Shown piece after piece: positions 8,873 to 18,441 of a DNA stretch of 64,000 bases; positions within the stretch are counted from its first letter, which is position 1; the number at the start of each line of letters is the position of its first letter. The stretch is from Enterobacter huaxiensis (GTDB lineage: Bacteria; Pseudomonadota; Gammaproteobacteria; Enterobacterales; Enterobacteriaceae): the NCBI RefSeq assembly GCF_003594935.2, contig NZ_CP043342.1, positions 1,426,001 through 1,490,000 of the forward strand, given 5' to 3'. A program made the position numbers and the translations under genes. Under the pieces are notes generated by a model. It worked only from the letters and a program-made list of their open reading frames with translations. It searched no databases and was not told the origin of the DNA.

Positions 8873-10252
8873 ATGAATGACATTACCCCATGTAAAATTA
8901 AAACAGGCGGTGACCCAAGGGCGTTACCGGATTATGCCTCCCTGCGCGATGAGCTAAGTAAGCTGAAACATCCGGCGCGTCCGGACGTAAACTGGCGGTA
9001 TGTCGAGAAGCTTTGCCTCTCACTGTTTGAGCAGAACGGAGTGGAGCTGCAGACGGCAGCCTGGTACACGCTTGCGCGTACGCAACTGGCCGGCTTATTC
9101 GGGCTCAATGAAGGGCTGGCGATACTCGAGGCGCTGATAAGCCATCAGTGGGGGGCGCTGTGGCCGCAGCCTGTCCATGCCCGAATGGAAATCCTCAGCA
9201 GCCTGAGCCAACGTTTGCAACAGCGGATGCGCTCGCTCCCTCTGAATTACAGCGACCTCAGCCAGTTATACCGGGCGGAGAAGCTGCTTACCGGTCTGGG
9301 GGAAGTTTTGCAGCGTCTGGAGCTTAAGCATCTGAGCCAGCTTGATACGTTGCGAACCCTGATGCATAACAGTGCTGTCCGGCTGGAAAACAGTGATGGC
9401 GTAACCAGCTCGGGGCCAAACAGTCAGCCTGGTATAGTGTTGCCTTCTTCCGTGATGAATGATGCGGCAGCAGTCAAGGCGGACCTTGCTGATAGTCCGC
9501 CTGAAGGTAAGCCTGACGGTGCCGCGAAGTGGGTGTATGTTGCGCAGCCCGAACACAATTTGAATGTGGAAGTACTGGCGGCAATGCCCACTCCGGTCAA
9601 AAAGTGGAAATCTTTCAGCGCCGGGATGTGTACCATGCTGATAATAAGCGCTGCTGCAGCGTGGAGCTGGCATTATCTTCACCGACCCGACCCGCTACAG
9701 TCTCAGCTTGCAGCCTCACTGGCTCCTTTACCTGCACCTCTCGTCCCTGAACAGCTGGATATGCTACGTCAGCAAGCTCCGTTGCCGAACGATCTTATTG
9801 GTCAAACACAACAGCAGCTTGCCCGACTGGATAAATACCCTCCTGACTGGAACATCACTTACGCCAGAAAACTTACAGAACAGGCTCAGGCGCTGTGGCC
9901 GGAACAGGCTAAGCCTCTAATACAACAGTGGCAGCGACAGATAAGTGCCTCAGCGCTACCTGCTGATGCAATGAATGGCTGGCATGAGGGAATGCTGAAA
10001 CTGCAGGAGCTGACGACACAGCTCAATACCCTGGATGGGCAGAAAGGTAAGTATATTACCGTCAGCGAACTGAAATCACAGGTCTTTGCTGCTATCCAGG
10101 CATTCAATAAAACCGTGCCAGTTGAAGAACAGCTGCGGCAGATGAGCATTAGGGAAAACTCAGGAGTGGTCCCGTCAGCGCAAAAAATCCAGACAGAGCA
10201 GCATCTGAAGCAGCTTATCACGAGCTACTCAACGGTGACTGCGGGCCAATAG
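8873..10252 (+). CDS. ImpA_N/VasL-type T6SS protein with a membrane segment (TagA-like)
   Basis: This 459-residue protein begins with an ImpA-related N-terminal domain (about residues 10-130; compare GGDPRALPDYASLRDELSKL and the WGALWPQPVHARME stretch). It is therefore a second TssA-superfamily member besides tssA at 1086. A hydrophobic segment near residues 247-266 should place it in the inner membrane, followed by a Pro-rich linker and a helical C-terminal domain of the VasL type. In enteroaggregative E. coli, the TssA-related TagA with an ImpA_N domain plus membrane segment stops sheath growth at the distal membrane. A similar role is plausible. It is the last gene of the T6SS cluster and lies next to argW. 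Confidence 0.8.
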   Translation: MNDITPCKIKTGGDPRALPDYASLRDELSKLKHPARPDVNWRYVEKLCLSLFEQNGVELQTAAWYTLARTQLAGLFGLNEGLAILEALISHQWGALWPQPVHARMEILSSLSQRLQQRMRSLPLNYSDLSQLYRAEKLLTGLGEVLQRLELKHLSQLDTLRTLMHNSAVRLENSDGVTSSGPNSQPGIVLPSSVMNDAAAVKADLADSPPEGKPDGAAKWVYVAQPEHNLNVEVLAAMPTPVKKWKSFSAGMCTMLIISAAAAWSWHYLHRPDPLQSQLAASLAPLPAPLVPEQLDMLRQQAPLPNDLIGQTQQQLARLDKYPPDWNITYARKLTEQAQALWPEQAKPLIQQWQRQISASALPADAMNGWHEGMLKLQELTTQLNTLDGQKGKYITVSELKSQVFAAIQAFNKTVPVEEQLRQMSIRENSGVVPSAQKIQTEQHLKQLITSYSTVTAGQ

Positions 10253-10366
10253 GCTTCACTGCGTGCTGGCTGAATTGCAGCAGAGACGTCGCATAGCCAG
10301 AATAAAGGGTTAATTGCTGATTGTCAGGGGGAGTAGTGAGTTCGGTAGACGTGAGGAGAGGTGAAA

Positions 10367-10441
10367 TGGTGTCCCCTGCAGGAATCGAACCTGCAACTAG
10401 CCCTTAGGAGGGGCTCGTTATATCCATTTAACTAAGGGGAC
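10367..10441 (-). tRNA. argW: tRNA-Arg (anticodon CCT)
   Basis: On the minus strand the sequence folds as a tRNA: a 7-bp acceptor stem (GTCCCCT with AGGGGAC), an anticodon arm AGCCC-CTCCTAA-GGGCT with anticodon CCT (plus-strand 10406-10408), a T arm with GGTTCGATTCC, and an encoded CCA at the 3' end (10367-10369 on the plus strand). This is the rare AGG-reading arginine tRNA, argW in E. coli, where it lies next to yfdC and serves as an attachment site for a prophage. The same argW-yfdC order is seen here, with a T6SS cluster on the other side. Confidence 0.96.
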
Positions 10442-10516
10442 GAAGCGGCACGAGTATAGCGTTATTTACACTTTGCGTTAAGCTCATCGCCGCCTGACTG
10501 CTCAAAGAGTCACCAT

Positions 10517-11437
10517 TCAGGCTGATTTTTTTACCGCTTTAGCATTATCGTCCTGCGCCTTTAGCTCTGCTTTACGCTTGTTAGACATGTCGTTACGGAT
10601 TTGCGCATGGCTTAACAGGGAAAAAATAAAGGTTCCGCCGCAGATGTTGCCTGCCAGCGTTGGCAGTGCGAACGGCCAGATAAAATCGCTCCAGTGCAGC
10701 GTGCCGTTGAAAACCAGATACAGTATTTCAACGCTCCCGACCACAATGTGGGTGGTATCAGCAAGCGCGATGAGCCAGGTCATCAGGATAATCACCACAA
10801 TTTTTGCGCTGCCTGCGGAAGGGAACATCCAGACCATAGTGGCGATGATCCACCCGGAAATGATTGCATTTGAGAACATTTCTAACGGCGTGTTTTTCAT
10901 TACGTCCATACCGATTTTGACGAAGGCATCCCGCGTGGGTTCGTCAAAAATTGGCATATACTCGAAAGCCCACGCCGCGACGCCGGTTCCGACGATATTC
11001 CCCAGCAGCACCACGCTCCAGAGCCGCATCAGTAAACCGAAGTTACCGAGGGTAGGGTTTTGCATTACGGGCAGCACGGCGGTAACGGTGTTTTCAGTAA
11101 ACAGCTGCTGGCGCGCCATGATGACGATAATGAAGCCAAAGGTGTAGCCGAGATTCTCCAGCAAAAAGCCCCCCGGTATGCCCTCAAGCTGGACATGAAA
11201 TATCCCTTTGGCCAGCAGCGATGCGCCCATTGACAGCCCGGCCGCGATGGCCGACCAGAATAACGCCATGGCGTCGCGTTCCATCTCTTTTTCGCCATCC
11301 TGACGGATGTGCTCGTGAATCGCCATTGCCCGCGAGGGGAGGCGATCCTCATCAACCTCTATCTCCTCCCCACGGTCTTTTTCCTCACTTTCAATCTCTC
11401 TTTCTTCACCAATTTTTTCTTCATTAATTTCCTTCAT
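10517..11437 (-). CDS. yfdC: Inner-membrane protein YfdC, formate/nitrite transporter family
   Basis: This 306-residue protein has a highly charged N-terminal tail of about 60 residues (Glu-, Arg- and Lys-rich), then six hydrophobic segments typical of the FNT (FocA/NirC) channel fold. The substrate of YfdC is not established. The start is placed at the ATG at 11437 because GGAG lies about five bases before it; a farther upstream in-frame ATG has no such site. The gene is convergent with the T6SS cluster across argW and divergent from mlaA, as in E. coli. Confidence 0.9.
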   Translation of the reverse strand: MKEINEEKIGEEREIESEEKDRGEEIEVDEDRLPSRAMAIHEHIRQDGEKEMERDAMALFWSAIAAGLSMGASLLAKGIFHVQLEGIPGGFLLENLGYTFGFIIVIMARQQLFTENTVTAVLPVMQNPTLGNFGLLMRLWSVVLLGNIVGTGVAAWAFEYMPIFDEPTRDAFVKIGMDVMKNTPLEMFSNAIISGWIIATMVWMFPSAGSAKIVVIILMTWLIALADTTHIVVGSVEILYLVFNGTLHWSDFIWPFALPTLAGNICGGTFIFSLLSHAQIRNDMSNKRKAELKAQDDNAKAVKKSA

Positions 11438-11752
11438 AACATCTCCAGAGTGAGGGGCCCGCATTTAAGCGTAGCGGCTTTTACTGGAATCCCCGTGGGG
11501 ATGCTCTTAAATTGAAAGTAATGGCAACAAAGGTGATACATCTCATTCAAAGACATTATAAAATTGCCGGCGAAACGAATTCCAAAAGCCAGGCTATGCT
11601 GAGATCAGAGTGACGGTGGTTACCGCCCGTAATTGTGCTCATAGACATCGGGAAACGTGCTGTTACAATCACTTGCACGTTTTCAGACGGAGCGCCAGAC
11701 GCTTCGTTACGGATGGCAATCAACGATAGCCATACTGAACAGGGAGATAATG
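11438..11752. other. yfdC-mlaA divergent intergenic region
   Basis: About 315 bases without a gene between two divergent genes. It should hold both promoters. I see a short perfect hairpin (ATCCCCGTGGGGAT, about 11490-11502) flanked by a 7-base inverted repeat (ATTTAAG / CTTAAAT). An in-frame extension of mlaA to 11657 is possible on paper but lacks both family similarity and a signal peptide. No operator is recognised. Confidence 0.5.
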
Positions 11753-12505
11753 ATGAAACTTCGGCTGTCGGCGCTTGCGCTGGGCACAACGATGCTTGTG
11801 GGGTGCGCCAGCTCTGGGGAGCAAACGGGACGCTCCGATCCTCTCGAAGGATTTAACCGCTCAATGTATAGCTTTAACTACAACGTGCTCGATCCCTACC
11901 TGGTTCGCCCGGTAGCCGTGGCATGGCGCGACTATGTTCCACAACCTGCGCGTAATGGGCTAAGCAACTTCACCAGTAACCTGGAAGAGCCTGCGGTGAT
12001 GGTGAACTTCTTCCTGCAAGGTGACCCGTATCAGGGGATGGTGCACTTTACCCGCTTCTTCCTGAATACCATTTTGGGTATGGGTGGTTTCATAGATGTG
12101 GCCGGTATGGCTAACCAGAAGCTGCAGCGTGAACAGCCGCACCGTTTCGGCAGCACGCTGGGGCATTATGGCGTGGGCTATGGTCCGTATGTGCACCTGC
12201 CGTTCTACGGCAGTTTCACCGTACGTGATGATGGCGGCGACATGGCGGATACGCTGTATCCGGTGCTCTCCTGGCTGACCTGGCCGTTGTCGATTGGTAA
12301 ATGGACGGTGGAAGGCATAGAAACCCGCGCGCAGCTGCTCGATTCCGACGGCCTGCTGCGTCAGTCTTCCGATCCGTACATCATGGTGCGTGAAGCTTAC
12401 TTCCAGAACCATGACTTCATCGCCAACGGCGGCAAGCTGAAGCCGGAAGATAATCCGAACGCGAAAGCCATCGAAAACGAATTGCAGGATATCGATTCGG
12501 AATAA
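11753..12505 (+). CDS. mlaA: Outer-membrane lipoprotein MlaA (VacJ), phospholipid transport
   Basis: This 250-residue protein closely matches E. coli MlaA. A lipoprotein signal ends in the lipobox VGC (Cys18), followed by the conserved GRSDPLEGFNR start of the mature protein and the signature segments VRPVAVAWRDYVPQPARNGL and RFFLNTILGMGGFIDVAGMA. MlaA sits in the outer membrane with OmpC/OmpF and removes phospholipids from the outer leaflet, handing them to MlaC. The ATG at 11753 is chosen over 11750 and 11657 because it gives the normal signal peptide and has GGGAGA upstream. A bidirectional-looking terminator follows directly. Confidence 0.97.
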   Translation: MKLRLSALALGTTMLVGCASSGEQTGRSDPLEGFNRSMYSFNYNVLDPYLVRPVAVAWRDYVPQPARNGLSNFTSNLEEPAVMVNFFLQGDPYQGMVHFTRFFLNTILGMGGFIDVAGMANQKLQREQPHRFGSTLGHYGVGYGPYVHLPFYGSFTVRDDGGDMADTLYPVLSWLTWPLSIGKWTVEGIETRAQLLDSDGLLRQSSDPYIMVREAYFQNHDFIANGGKLKPEDNPNAKAIENELQDIDSE

Positions 12506-12507
12506 AT

Positions 12508-12536
12508 AAAAAAGGTGAGCAATGCTCACCTTTTTT
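12508..12536. terminator. Bidirectional terminator between mlaA and fadL
   Basis: A perfect 7-bp stem GGTGAGC/GCTCACC (12514-12520 and 12524-12530) with a 3-base loop, flanked by an A-run on the left and a T-run on the right. It can end transcription of the convergent genes mlaA (plus) and fadL (minus). Confidence 0.9.
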
Positions 12537-12549
12537 GATCCCTGCGCGA

Positions 12550-13878
12550 TTAGAACGCGTAGTTGAAGTTCATGCCGTACAGCCAGGCTTTCCCTTCGGA
12601 AGAGAATTCATACGGGCCTTCCTGGAAGGTCACTTTCTGACCGTGCATATAAGAGACGCCCGCATCAATTGAGGCATCTTTGTTGAATGCATAGGTCGCA
12701 CCGGCACTCAGCCAGAAGCGGTCCTGATCCGGAATAGAGATGGAGCGTTTATCTGCCGGAACCGGGCTGTCATCGAATGCAATACCGGTACGGAACGTCC
12801 AGTTGTCATCCATGTAGTAGGTGGTCCCCAGCGCGATGCGGTAAGCGTCACGGAAGCTTTCATCTTTATAGAAGAGGGTGTCGCCGTTGCTGTTTGTCGC
12901 TTTGAGCTCCTGGAACTGGCTCCAGCTGGTGTAGGTCAGGCTATAGTGAACGGCCCACTGCGGCGCCACTTTGTTATAACCGGACAATTCCCACATCTCA
13001 GGCAGGTGAAGGCTCAGAGAACCGCCGGTTGTGCGGCCGTCGGTGCCCATCGGCAGGCCGAAGCTTCCGAGGATCTGGTTATACGCTGAAGGCAGGCTGC
13101 TCTTATAATCGCCGTCAAAGTCGATTTTCACTTCAGAACGATAGGTCAAGCCGTAGCGGTTGTTCTTATCAATTTCATAAAGAATACCTGCGTTCCAGCC
13201 GAAGCCCCACTCGTCACCCTTCAGATAAGCGATCTGGGTATTGGCAGGGATGCCTGCAACCTGCTGCGCCAGGCCAGGAACTGCCGGCAGTGCGCCTGAA
13301 CCCGCAACGATCTGGCCCAGGTCGCCCGCGTAGCGTTCAATCTTCGCTTTTGCGTAAACGGCATCAAAGCCAAGGCCGAAGCTCCAGTGGTTATTCAGAC
13401 GATAAGCGCCGCTCAGGTTCAGGTTCAGCGTTTCGAGATCGGTGGTGCCGCCGTAAGCGCCGGCAGCGTAGCTGTTGCTAAACTCCGTGGCCAGACCATA
13501 GTTAGAGGTCACGGATGCCCCCCAACCAAACTGGTCGTTGATTGGCGCAACGAAGTGCAGGTTAGGAACCCATGCCGTTGGCGCAATGTTATCCGAATTC
13601 AGGCTGGCACCGGTAGGTGAACGGCCGGTGATATCAACACCCGGGTCCACAAAAATCGCACCCGCGGAGAACGTTGGGCGATCGAACATCATGATCAGCG
13701 CAGGGTTACGGCTTGCGTTGCCTGCGTCATCGGCAATTGCGCCTTCCCCGGAATATGCACGGCCAAGGCCAGAGGAAGAAAATTCGTTTAACTGGAAGCC
13801 CGCTGACCAGGCGGACGTTGAGACGATTGCCACTGCGACTGCCAGCGCAGTCTTTTTGAACAGGGTTTTCTGGCTCAT
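12550..13878 (-). CDS. fadL: Long-chain fatty acid outer-membrane transporter FadL
   Basis: This 442-residue protein has a signal peptide of about 25 residues and then the mature start [20 protein letters not shown], diagnostic of FadL. FadL is a 14-stranded outer-membrane beta-barrel with an N-terminal hatch. It lets long-chain fatty acids through and is a phage T2 receptor in E. coli. The C-terminus ends in Phe (NFNYAF), as barrel proteins do. The second of two Met codons is chosen because TGAGG sits eight bases before it. A segment around residues 190-215 (after [10 protein letters not shown]) looks unlike E. coli FadL as I remember it and probably forms a surface loop. Two FadR-like operators lie upstream. 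Confidence 0.96.
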   Translation of the reverse strand: MSQKTLFKKTALAVAVAIVSTSAWSAGFQLNEFSSSGLGRAYSGEGAIADDAGNASRNPALIMMFDRPTFSAGAIFVDPGVDITGRSPTGASLNSDNIAPTAWVPNLHFVAPINDQFGWGASVTSNYGLATEFSNSYAAGAYGGTTDLETLNLNLSGAYRLNNHWSFGLGFDAVYAKAKIERYAGDLGQIVAGSGALPAVPGLAQQVAGIPANTQIAYLKGDEWGFGWNAGILYEIDKNNRYGLTYRSEVKIDFDGDYKSSLPSAYNQILGSFGLPMGTDGRTTGGSLSLHLPEMWELSGYNKVAPQWAVHYSLTYTSWSQFQELKATNSNGDTLFYKDESFRDAYRIALGTTYYMDDNWTFRTGIAFDDSPVPADKRSISIPDQDRFWLSAGATYAFNKDASIDAGVSYMHGQKVTFQEGPYEFSSEGKAWLYGMNFNYAF

Positions 13879-13966
13879 GACCATAACCTCATTGAGTTAT
13901 TTTTATTCAATAATTGTTACATACCGTAACAGGAGCGCGAAGTGTAGGGTCTGAGGTATCACATAC

Positions 13967-13982
13967 AAATCAGACCAGTGGC
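13967..13982 (-). promoter_or_regulatory. FadR-like operator, distal copy, at fadL
   Basis: Read on the minus strand it contains CACTGGTCTGATTT, matching the FadR half-site pattern CTGGTC-N-GA. It lies about 90 bases upstream of the fadL start, next to a second site. FadR represses fadL in E. coli through two sites arranged like these. Confidence 0.75.
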
Positions 13983-13988
13983 GAGAGT

Positions 13989-14005
13989 ATAGGTCTGACC
14001 AGCTG
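13989..14005 (-). promoter_or_regulatory. FadR-like operator, strong copy, at fadL
   Basis: The minus strand reads AGCTGGTCAGACCTA, nearly the FadR consensus (AGCTGGTCNGACC). It lies about 110 bases upstream of fadL and 22 bases from the other copy, i.e. about two helical turns. Fatty acyl-CoA should relieve repression here. Confidence 0.82.
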
Positions 14006-14127
14006 GAATGTTGCAAGTATGTTTATTAATATTTTCAAACATGTTTCTTGAAACGGGATCTGGTTGGCAAAATTGTGACAATAGCGATTCATCCGAAAGG
14101 GTGAATTTTGTTTTAGATCATTTTTTA

Positions 14128-14145
14128 GTGTGATATTGGTCACTT
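14128..14145. promoter_or_regulatory. CRP-like site between fadL and yfcZ
   Basis: TGTGATATTGGTCACT fits the CRP consensus TGTGA-N6-TCACA in nine of ten core positions. fadL is catabolite-controlled in E. coli, so activation of fadL, yfcZ or both is plausible. Confidence 0.6.
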
Positions 14146-14250
14146 ATCCCCGTTTACGTCATTAACGGCTGGAGAGAGCCTGCGCCGGGGCGTAAAATAT
14201 CAGCATCGTGTTTATCTCGCGCGCAGCGCGAATACAGAGGAAATTGAGCT

Positions 14251-14535
14251 ATGAGTAAATGCAGTGCTGATGAAACCCCGGTTTGCTGCTGTATGGATGT
14301 TGGCACCATCATGGACAACACCGATTGCACCGCCTCTTACAGCCGTGTGTTCACGAACCGCGCCGAAGCGGAAGAGACGCTGAGTGCGCTGAGCAAGCGT
14401 GCGCGTGACGTTGAGTCCGATCCGTGCGAAATCAAATCCACCTTCACGGAAGTGGAAGGCGGCGTGAAGCTGGATATCGACTTTGTGTTTGCCTGTGAAG
14501 CAGAAACGCTGATTTTCCAGCTGGGCCTGCGTTAA
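14251..14535 (+). CDS. yfcZ: YfcZ/YiiS family protein (DUF406)
   Basis: This 94-residue protein matches E. coli YfcZ in context (between fadL and fadI) and sequence. It has a Cys-rich N-terminus (PVCCCMDVGTIMDN) and the family motif around residues 36-50 with EAEETLSALSKRARDVES. The function is unknown. There is no signal peptide, so it is probably cytosolic. A rho-independent terminator follows. Confidence 0.9.
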   Translation: MSKCSADETPVCCCMDVGTIMDNTDCTASYSRVFTNRAEAEETLSALSKRARDVESDPCEIKSTFTEVEGGVKLDIDFVFACEAETLIFQLGLR

Positions 14536-14549
14536 TCCCAGCGGTCTGG

Positions 14550-14587
14550 TGCCCTCACCCCAACCCTCTTCCACGGGAGAGGGTGCA
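14550..14587 (-). repeat. Dispersed palindromic repeat, copy 1 (inverted orientation)
   Basis: The sequence carries CCCTCACCCCAACCCTC followed by a short loop and GGGAGAGGGT. It is the reverse orientation of the elements at 24232, 36912 and 44178, which share the CCCTCTCCC / GGGAGAGGG core next to GGGGTGAGGGC. It lies between yfcZ and its terminator. Confidence 0.7.
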
Positions 14588-14595
14588 AACATCAA

Positions 14596-14623
14596 AAAAC
14601 GGTAACCTCAGGGTTACCGTTTT
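14596..14623 (+). terminator. Rho-independent terminator after yfcZ
   Basis: A perfect 12-bp stem AAAACGGTAACC/GGTTACCGTTTT with a four-base loop and T-rich 3' side. It separates yfcZ from fadI. Confidence 0.88.
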
Positions 14624-14719
14624 GCTTTTAACTCGGGGCATTTTCTTTTTCTTCTCTGTGTTTTAGCTCGCATTTTTATGCTTCCCTGATTGGCTGAATG
14701 TAAAAAAATGGTTAAGACT

Positions 14720-14741
14720 GTTATCAGGTCAGACCACTTTA
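14720..14741 (+). promoter_or_regulatory. FadR-like operator upstream of fadIJ
   Basis: TATCAGGTCAGACCACTT resembles the FadR consensus (CTGGTC-N-GACC) with one change. It lies about 35 bases before the fadI start, close to where the promoter must be, consistent with repression of fadIJ by FadR. Confidence 0.72.
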
Positions 14742-14773
14742 TATTCATGTAAAATTTTTCACAGGGGAAGGTT

Positions 14774-16084
14774 ATGAGTCAGGCATTACCGCTAATCACC
14801 CGACAAGGTGACCGCATTGCCATTGTCAGCGGACTGCGTACGCCGTTTGCACGTCAGGCGACGGCGTTCCACGGTATACCGGCCGTCGATCTGGGGAAAA
14901 TGGTTGTGGGGGAAATGCTGGCTCGCAGCGAAATTCCGCCTGAAGTCATTGAGCAACTGGTCTTCGGCCAGGTCGTCCAGATGCCGGAGGCCCCCAACAT
15001 TGCGCGTGAAATCGTATTGGGCACGGGAATGAGCGTGCACACCGATGCCTACAGCGTTAGCCGCGCGTGCGCGACCAGTTTCCAGGCGGTGGCGAACGTG
15101 GCGGAAAGCCTGATGGCGGGCACTATCCGCGCCGGAATTGCCGGCGGCGCTGATTCCTCCTCCGTGCTGCCGATTGGGGTAAGCAAAAAGCTGGCGCGTA
15201 TCTTGGTGGACGCCAACAAGGCCCGCACCACCGGCCAAAAACTTAAACTCTTCTCGCGGCTGCGCCTGCGCGATCTCATGCCCGTTCCCCCCGCCGTGGC
15301 TGAATATTCCACCGGGCTGCGCATGGGCGATACCGCCGAGCAGATGGCAAAAACCTACGGCATCACCCGCGAACAGCAGGACGCCCTGGCGCATCGCTCG
15401 CATCAGCTCGCCGCTAAGGCCTGGTCGGAAGGCAAGCTGGCCGACGAGGTCATGACCGCCTACGTTCCCCCTTACCGCGAACCGCTTGCGGAAGATAACA
15501 ATATTCGCGGCACCTCGACGCTGGCGGATTACGCAAAGCTGCGCCCGGCGTTTGACCGCAGGCACGGTACCGTCACGGCGGCTAACAGTACTCCTCTGAC
15601 GGACGGAGCCGCCGCCGTGATCCTGATGACGGAATCCCGTGCCAGAGAGTTGGGCATCAAACCGCTGGGCTATCTGCGCAGCTATGCGTTCACGGCGATC
15701 GACGTCCACCAGGACATGCTGTTAGGGCCCGCCTGGTCCACACCGCTGGCGCTGGATCGCGCGGGGATTACGCTCGCAGACTTAACCCTGATCGATATGC
15801 ATGAAGCCTTCGCCGCGCAAACCCTGGCGAACGTGCAGCTGCTGGCCAGCGAGCGCTTTGCCCGGGATGTTCTTGGCCGCGCTCATGCCACCGGGGAAGT
15901 GGACCAAAGCAAGTTTAACGTGCTCGGCGGCTCTATCGCCTACGGCCATCCGTTTGCGGCAACGGGCGCGCGTATGATTACCCAAACGTTACGTGAACTG
16001 CGCCGCCGTGGCGGCGGGTTTGGTCTGGTCACCGCCTGTGCGGCGGGCGGTCTGGGCGCGGCGATGGTACTGGAGGCGGAATAA
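14774..16084 (+). CDS. fadI: 3-ketoacyl-CoA thiolase FadI, beta subunit of the second beta-oxidation complex
   Basis: This 436-residue thiolase cleaves 3-ketoacyl-CoA to acetyl-CoA and a shortened acyl-CoA. The catalytic residues are visible: nucleophile Cys99 in SRACATS, His392 in [10 protein letters not shown] and Cys422 in [11 protein letters not shown]. With FadJ it forms the beta-oxidation complex used especially under anaerobic conditions. The stop overlaps the fadJ start by one base. The ATG has AGGGGAAGG upstream. The length equals that of E. coli FadI (436). Confidence 0.97.
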   Translation: MSQALPLITRQGDRIAIVSGLRTPFARQATAFHGIPAVDLGKMVVGEMLARSEIPPEVIEQLVFGQVVQMPEAPNIAREIVLGTGMSVHTDAYSVSRACATSFQAVANVAESLMAGTIRAGIAGGADSSSVLPIGVSKKLARILVDANKARTTGQKLKLFSRLRLRDLMPVPPAVAEYSTGLRMGDTAEQMAKTYGITREQQDALAHRSHQLAAKAWSEGKLADEVMTAYVPPYREPLAEDNNIRGTSTLADYAKLRPAFDRRHGTVTAANSTPLTDGAAAVILMTESRARELGIKPLGYLRSYAFTAIDVHQDMLLGPAWSTPLALDRAGITLADLTLIDMHEAFAAQTLANVQLLASERFARDVLGRAHATGEVDQSKFNVLGGSIAYGHPFAATGARMITQTLRELRRRGGGFGLVTACAAGGLGAAMVLEAE

Positions 16085-18231
16085 TGGACATGATTTCAGC
16101 ATTTAATCTGACGGTTCGCCTCGATAACGTCGCCGTTATCACCATTGACGTGCCTGATGAAAAGATGAATACCCTGAAGGCGGAGTTTGGCGTTCAGGTA
16201 CGCGCGATGTTAAAGCAGATCCGCGAGAACAAAGCGGTTCGCGGCCTGGTATTTATTTCGGCCAAGCCGGACAACTTTATTGCCGGGGCGGATATCAATA
16301 TGATCGCCCGCGCGCAAAGCGCGCAGGAAGCCGAAGATCTGGCGCGTCAGGGGCAGCAGGTGATGGCCGAGATCCATGCGCTGTCGATCCCGGTTGTCGC
16401 CGCCATTCACGGTGCCTGTCTGGGCGGCGGCTTAGAGCTGGCGCTGGCATGCCATAGCCGCATCTGTACCGATGATGCGAAAACCGTGCTGGGTCTGCCT
16501 GAGGTGCAGTTAGGCCTCCTCCCGGGCTCCGGTGGCACGCAGCGCCTTCCGCGCCTGGTGGGCGTGAGCACGGCGCTGGAGATGATTTTAACCGGTAAGC
16601 AGCTGCGCGCGCGCCAGGCGCTGAAGGTCGGGCTGGTTGATGAAGTTGTCCCGCATTCAATACTGCTTGAGGCTGCGGTTGAACGCGCGCTGAAGGGCCG
16701 TCAGGCAAGTCGTCCTCTCCCGGTGCGCGAGCGCGTTCTGGCAGGGCCGCTGGGGCGCACCCTGTTGTTCAGCATGGCAGGTAAAAAGACCGAACAAAAA
16801 ACCAAAGGTAACTATCCGGCGGCGAAGCGGATCCTTGACGTCATCGAGATCGGGCTGTCGCAGGGCAGCAGCAGCGGCTACGCCGCAGAGGCAAAAGCCT
16901 TTGGCGAGCTGGCAATGACGCCGCAGTCTCAGGCGCTGCGAAGCATCTTCTTTGCCAGTACCGAGGTGAAGAAAGATCCGGGAAGCGAGGCCGAACCCGC
17001 GCCGCTGCATGCTGTTGGCGTACTGGGCGGCGGGCTGATGGGCGGCGGTATTGCCTTTGTGACCGCCAGCAAAGGCAATTTGCCCGTACGTATCAAAGAC
17101 ATTAATCCTAAGGGAATCAACCACGCGCTGCAGTACAGCTGGCAAAACCTTGATCGGAAGGTGAAGCGCCGCCATATCAAAGCCAGCGAGCGCGACAGGA
17201 CGCTGGCCGCGATCACCGGCACGACCGACTACAGCGGTTTTACCCATCGCGATGTGGTGATTGAAGCCGTATTTGAAGATCTGGCGCTCAAGCAGCAGAT
17301 GGTGGCCGACGTTGAAGAGCATTGCGCGCCGCACACCATTTTTGCCTCGAATACGTCGTCATTACCGATTGGCGATATCGCGGCGAAAGCCGCACGGCCA
17401 GAACGGGTAATTGGCCTGCATTACTTTAGCCCGGTAGAAAAAATGCCGCTGGTAGAGGTTATTCCTCACGCTTCGACCAGCCCGCAAACCGTGGCTACCG
17501 TAGTAAAGCTGGCGAAAAAACAGGGCAAAACACCCATCGTGGTGGCGGACAAAGCCGGCTTCTACGTCAACCGTATTTTGGCCCCGTATATCAATGAAGC
17601 CCTGCGGCTGCTGACGGAAGGCGAGAAGATTGAACACGTCGATGAGGCGTTGGTAAAGTTTGGCTTCCCTGTTGGTCCAATCCAACTTTTGGATGAGGTA
17701 GGAATAGATACCGGCACTAAAATTATACCTGTGCTGGAAGCGGCTTATGGCGATCGTTTCAGCCCGCCTGCAAACATTGTTTCTGCAATTTTGAAGGACG
17801 ATCGCAAAGGCAGAAAAAATGAACGCGGTTTCTATCTTTACTCTGCAAAAGGGCGTAAAAGCAAGAGACAGGTCGACCCTTCGGTTTATGGGCTTATTTC
17901 CGTTACCGGACAGGCAAAACTCTCAGCGGTACAGTGTGCTGAGCGCTGCGTCATGATGATGCTTAACGAGGCGGCTCGCTGCTTCGGTGAGCAGGCGATC
18001 AAAAACGCGCGGGATGGCGACATCGGTGCTGTTTTTGGTATAGGTTTCCCGCCGTTTCTTGGCGGCCCGTTCCGTTACATGGACACTCTCGGAGCGAGTG
18101 AAGTGGTTGCGATCCTGCAACGTCTGGCCACGCAGTATGGTTCGCGCTTTACGCCTTGTGACGAATTATTGCAGAGGGCGGAGCGGGGCCAGACATTTTG
18201 GCCAGCAAGGGAAACTGTCCTTGTAAGCTGA
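16084..18231 (+). CDS. fadJ: Fatty acid oxidation complex alpha subunit FadJ
   Basis: This 715-residue multifunctional enzyme has two parts. The N-terminal enoyl-CoA hydratase/isomerase (about residues 1-190) shows [27 protein letters not shown] and the [20 protein letters not shown] loop with the catalytic Glu. The 3-hydroxyacyl-CoA dehydrogenase (about residues 310-600) shows the NAD-binding [11 protein letters not shown] and [13 protein letters not shown] with the catalytic His. It is translationally coupled to fadI. There is no terminator hairpin directly after it. Confidence 0.97.
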   Translation: MDMISAFNLTVRLDNVAVITIDVPDEKMNTLKAEFGVQVRAMLKQIRENKAVRGLVFISAKPDNFIAGADINMIARAQSAQEAEDLARQGQQVMAEIHALSIPVVAAIHGACLGGGLELALACHSRICTDDAKTVLGLPEVQLGLLPGSGGTQRLPRLVGVSTALEMILTGKQLRARQALKVGLVDEVVPHSILLEAAVERALKGRQASRPLPVRERVLAGPLGRTLLFSMAGKKTEQKTKGNYPAAKRILDVIEIGLSQGSSSGYAAEAKAFGELAMTPQSQALRSIFFASTEVKKDPGSEAEPAPLHAVGVLGGGLMGGGIAFVTASKGNLPVRIKDINPKGINHALQYSWQNLDRKVKRRHIKASERDRTLAAITGTTDYSGFTHRDVVIEAVFEDLALKQQMVADVEEHCAPHTIFASNTSSLPIGDIAAKAARPERVIGLHYFSPVEKMPLVEVIPHASTSPQTVATVVKLAKKQGKTPIVVADKAGFYVNRILAPYINEALRLLTEGEKIEHVDEALVKFGFPVGPIQLLDEVGIDTGTKIIPVLEAAYGDRFSPPANIVSAILKDDRKGRKNERGFYLYSAKGRKSKRQVDPSVYGLISVTGQAKLSAVQCAERCVMMMLNEAARCFGEQAIKNARDGDIGAVFGIGFPPFLGGPFRYMDTLGASEVVAILQRLATQYGSRFTPCDELLQRAERGQTFWPARETVLVS

Positions 18232-18441
18232 GGTCAAAGAAGGGTAAATCCCGAGGTGAATGAACCTGTATTGGCGATTTTGTAAACAGAGATTGACTAT
18301 ACTTACGCCATTGAGGTAAAAAACAGCGTTTCATTCACCGAATGGATCAGGCACAATGCCCGGCCATCGGGTTTTCTACCTTGAAGATGTTTATCGCGGG
18401 TAGTCAACGCCGGTGATTCTGGTTAACAAAAGCGGTGCAAT

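Larger units (their letters stand above)
13879..14250. promoter_or_regulatory. fadL-yfcZ divergent regulatory region
   Basis: About 370 bases without a gene between divergent fadL and yfcZ. It holds two FadR-like operators near the fadL side and one good CRP-like site nearer yfcZ, each listed separately. The middle part is AT-rich. No further coding sequence is visible. Confidence 0.6.

Noticed and set aside
14792..15709. 305-residue minus-strand frame opposite fadI
   Set aside because: It is antisense to fadI, and its composition is typical of a shadow frame.
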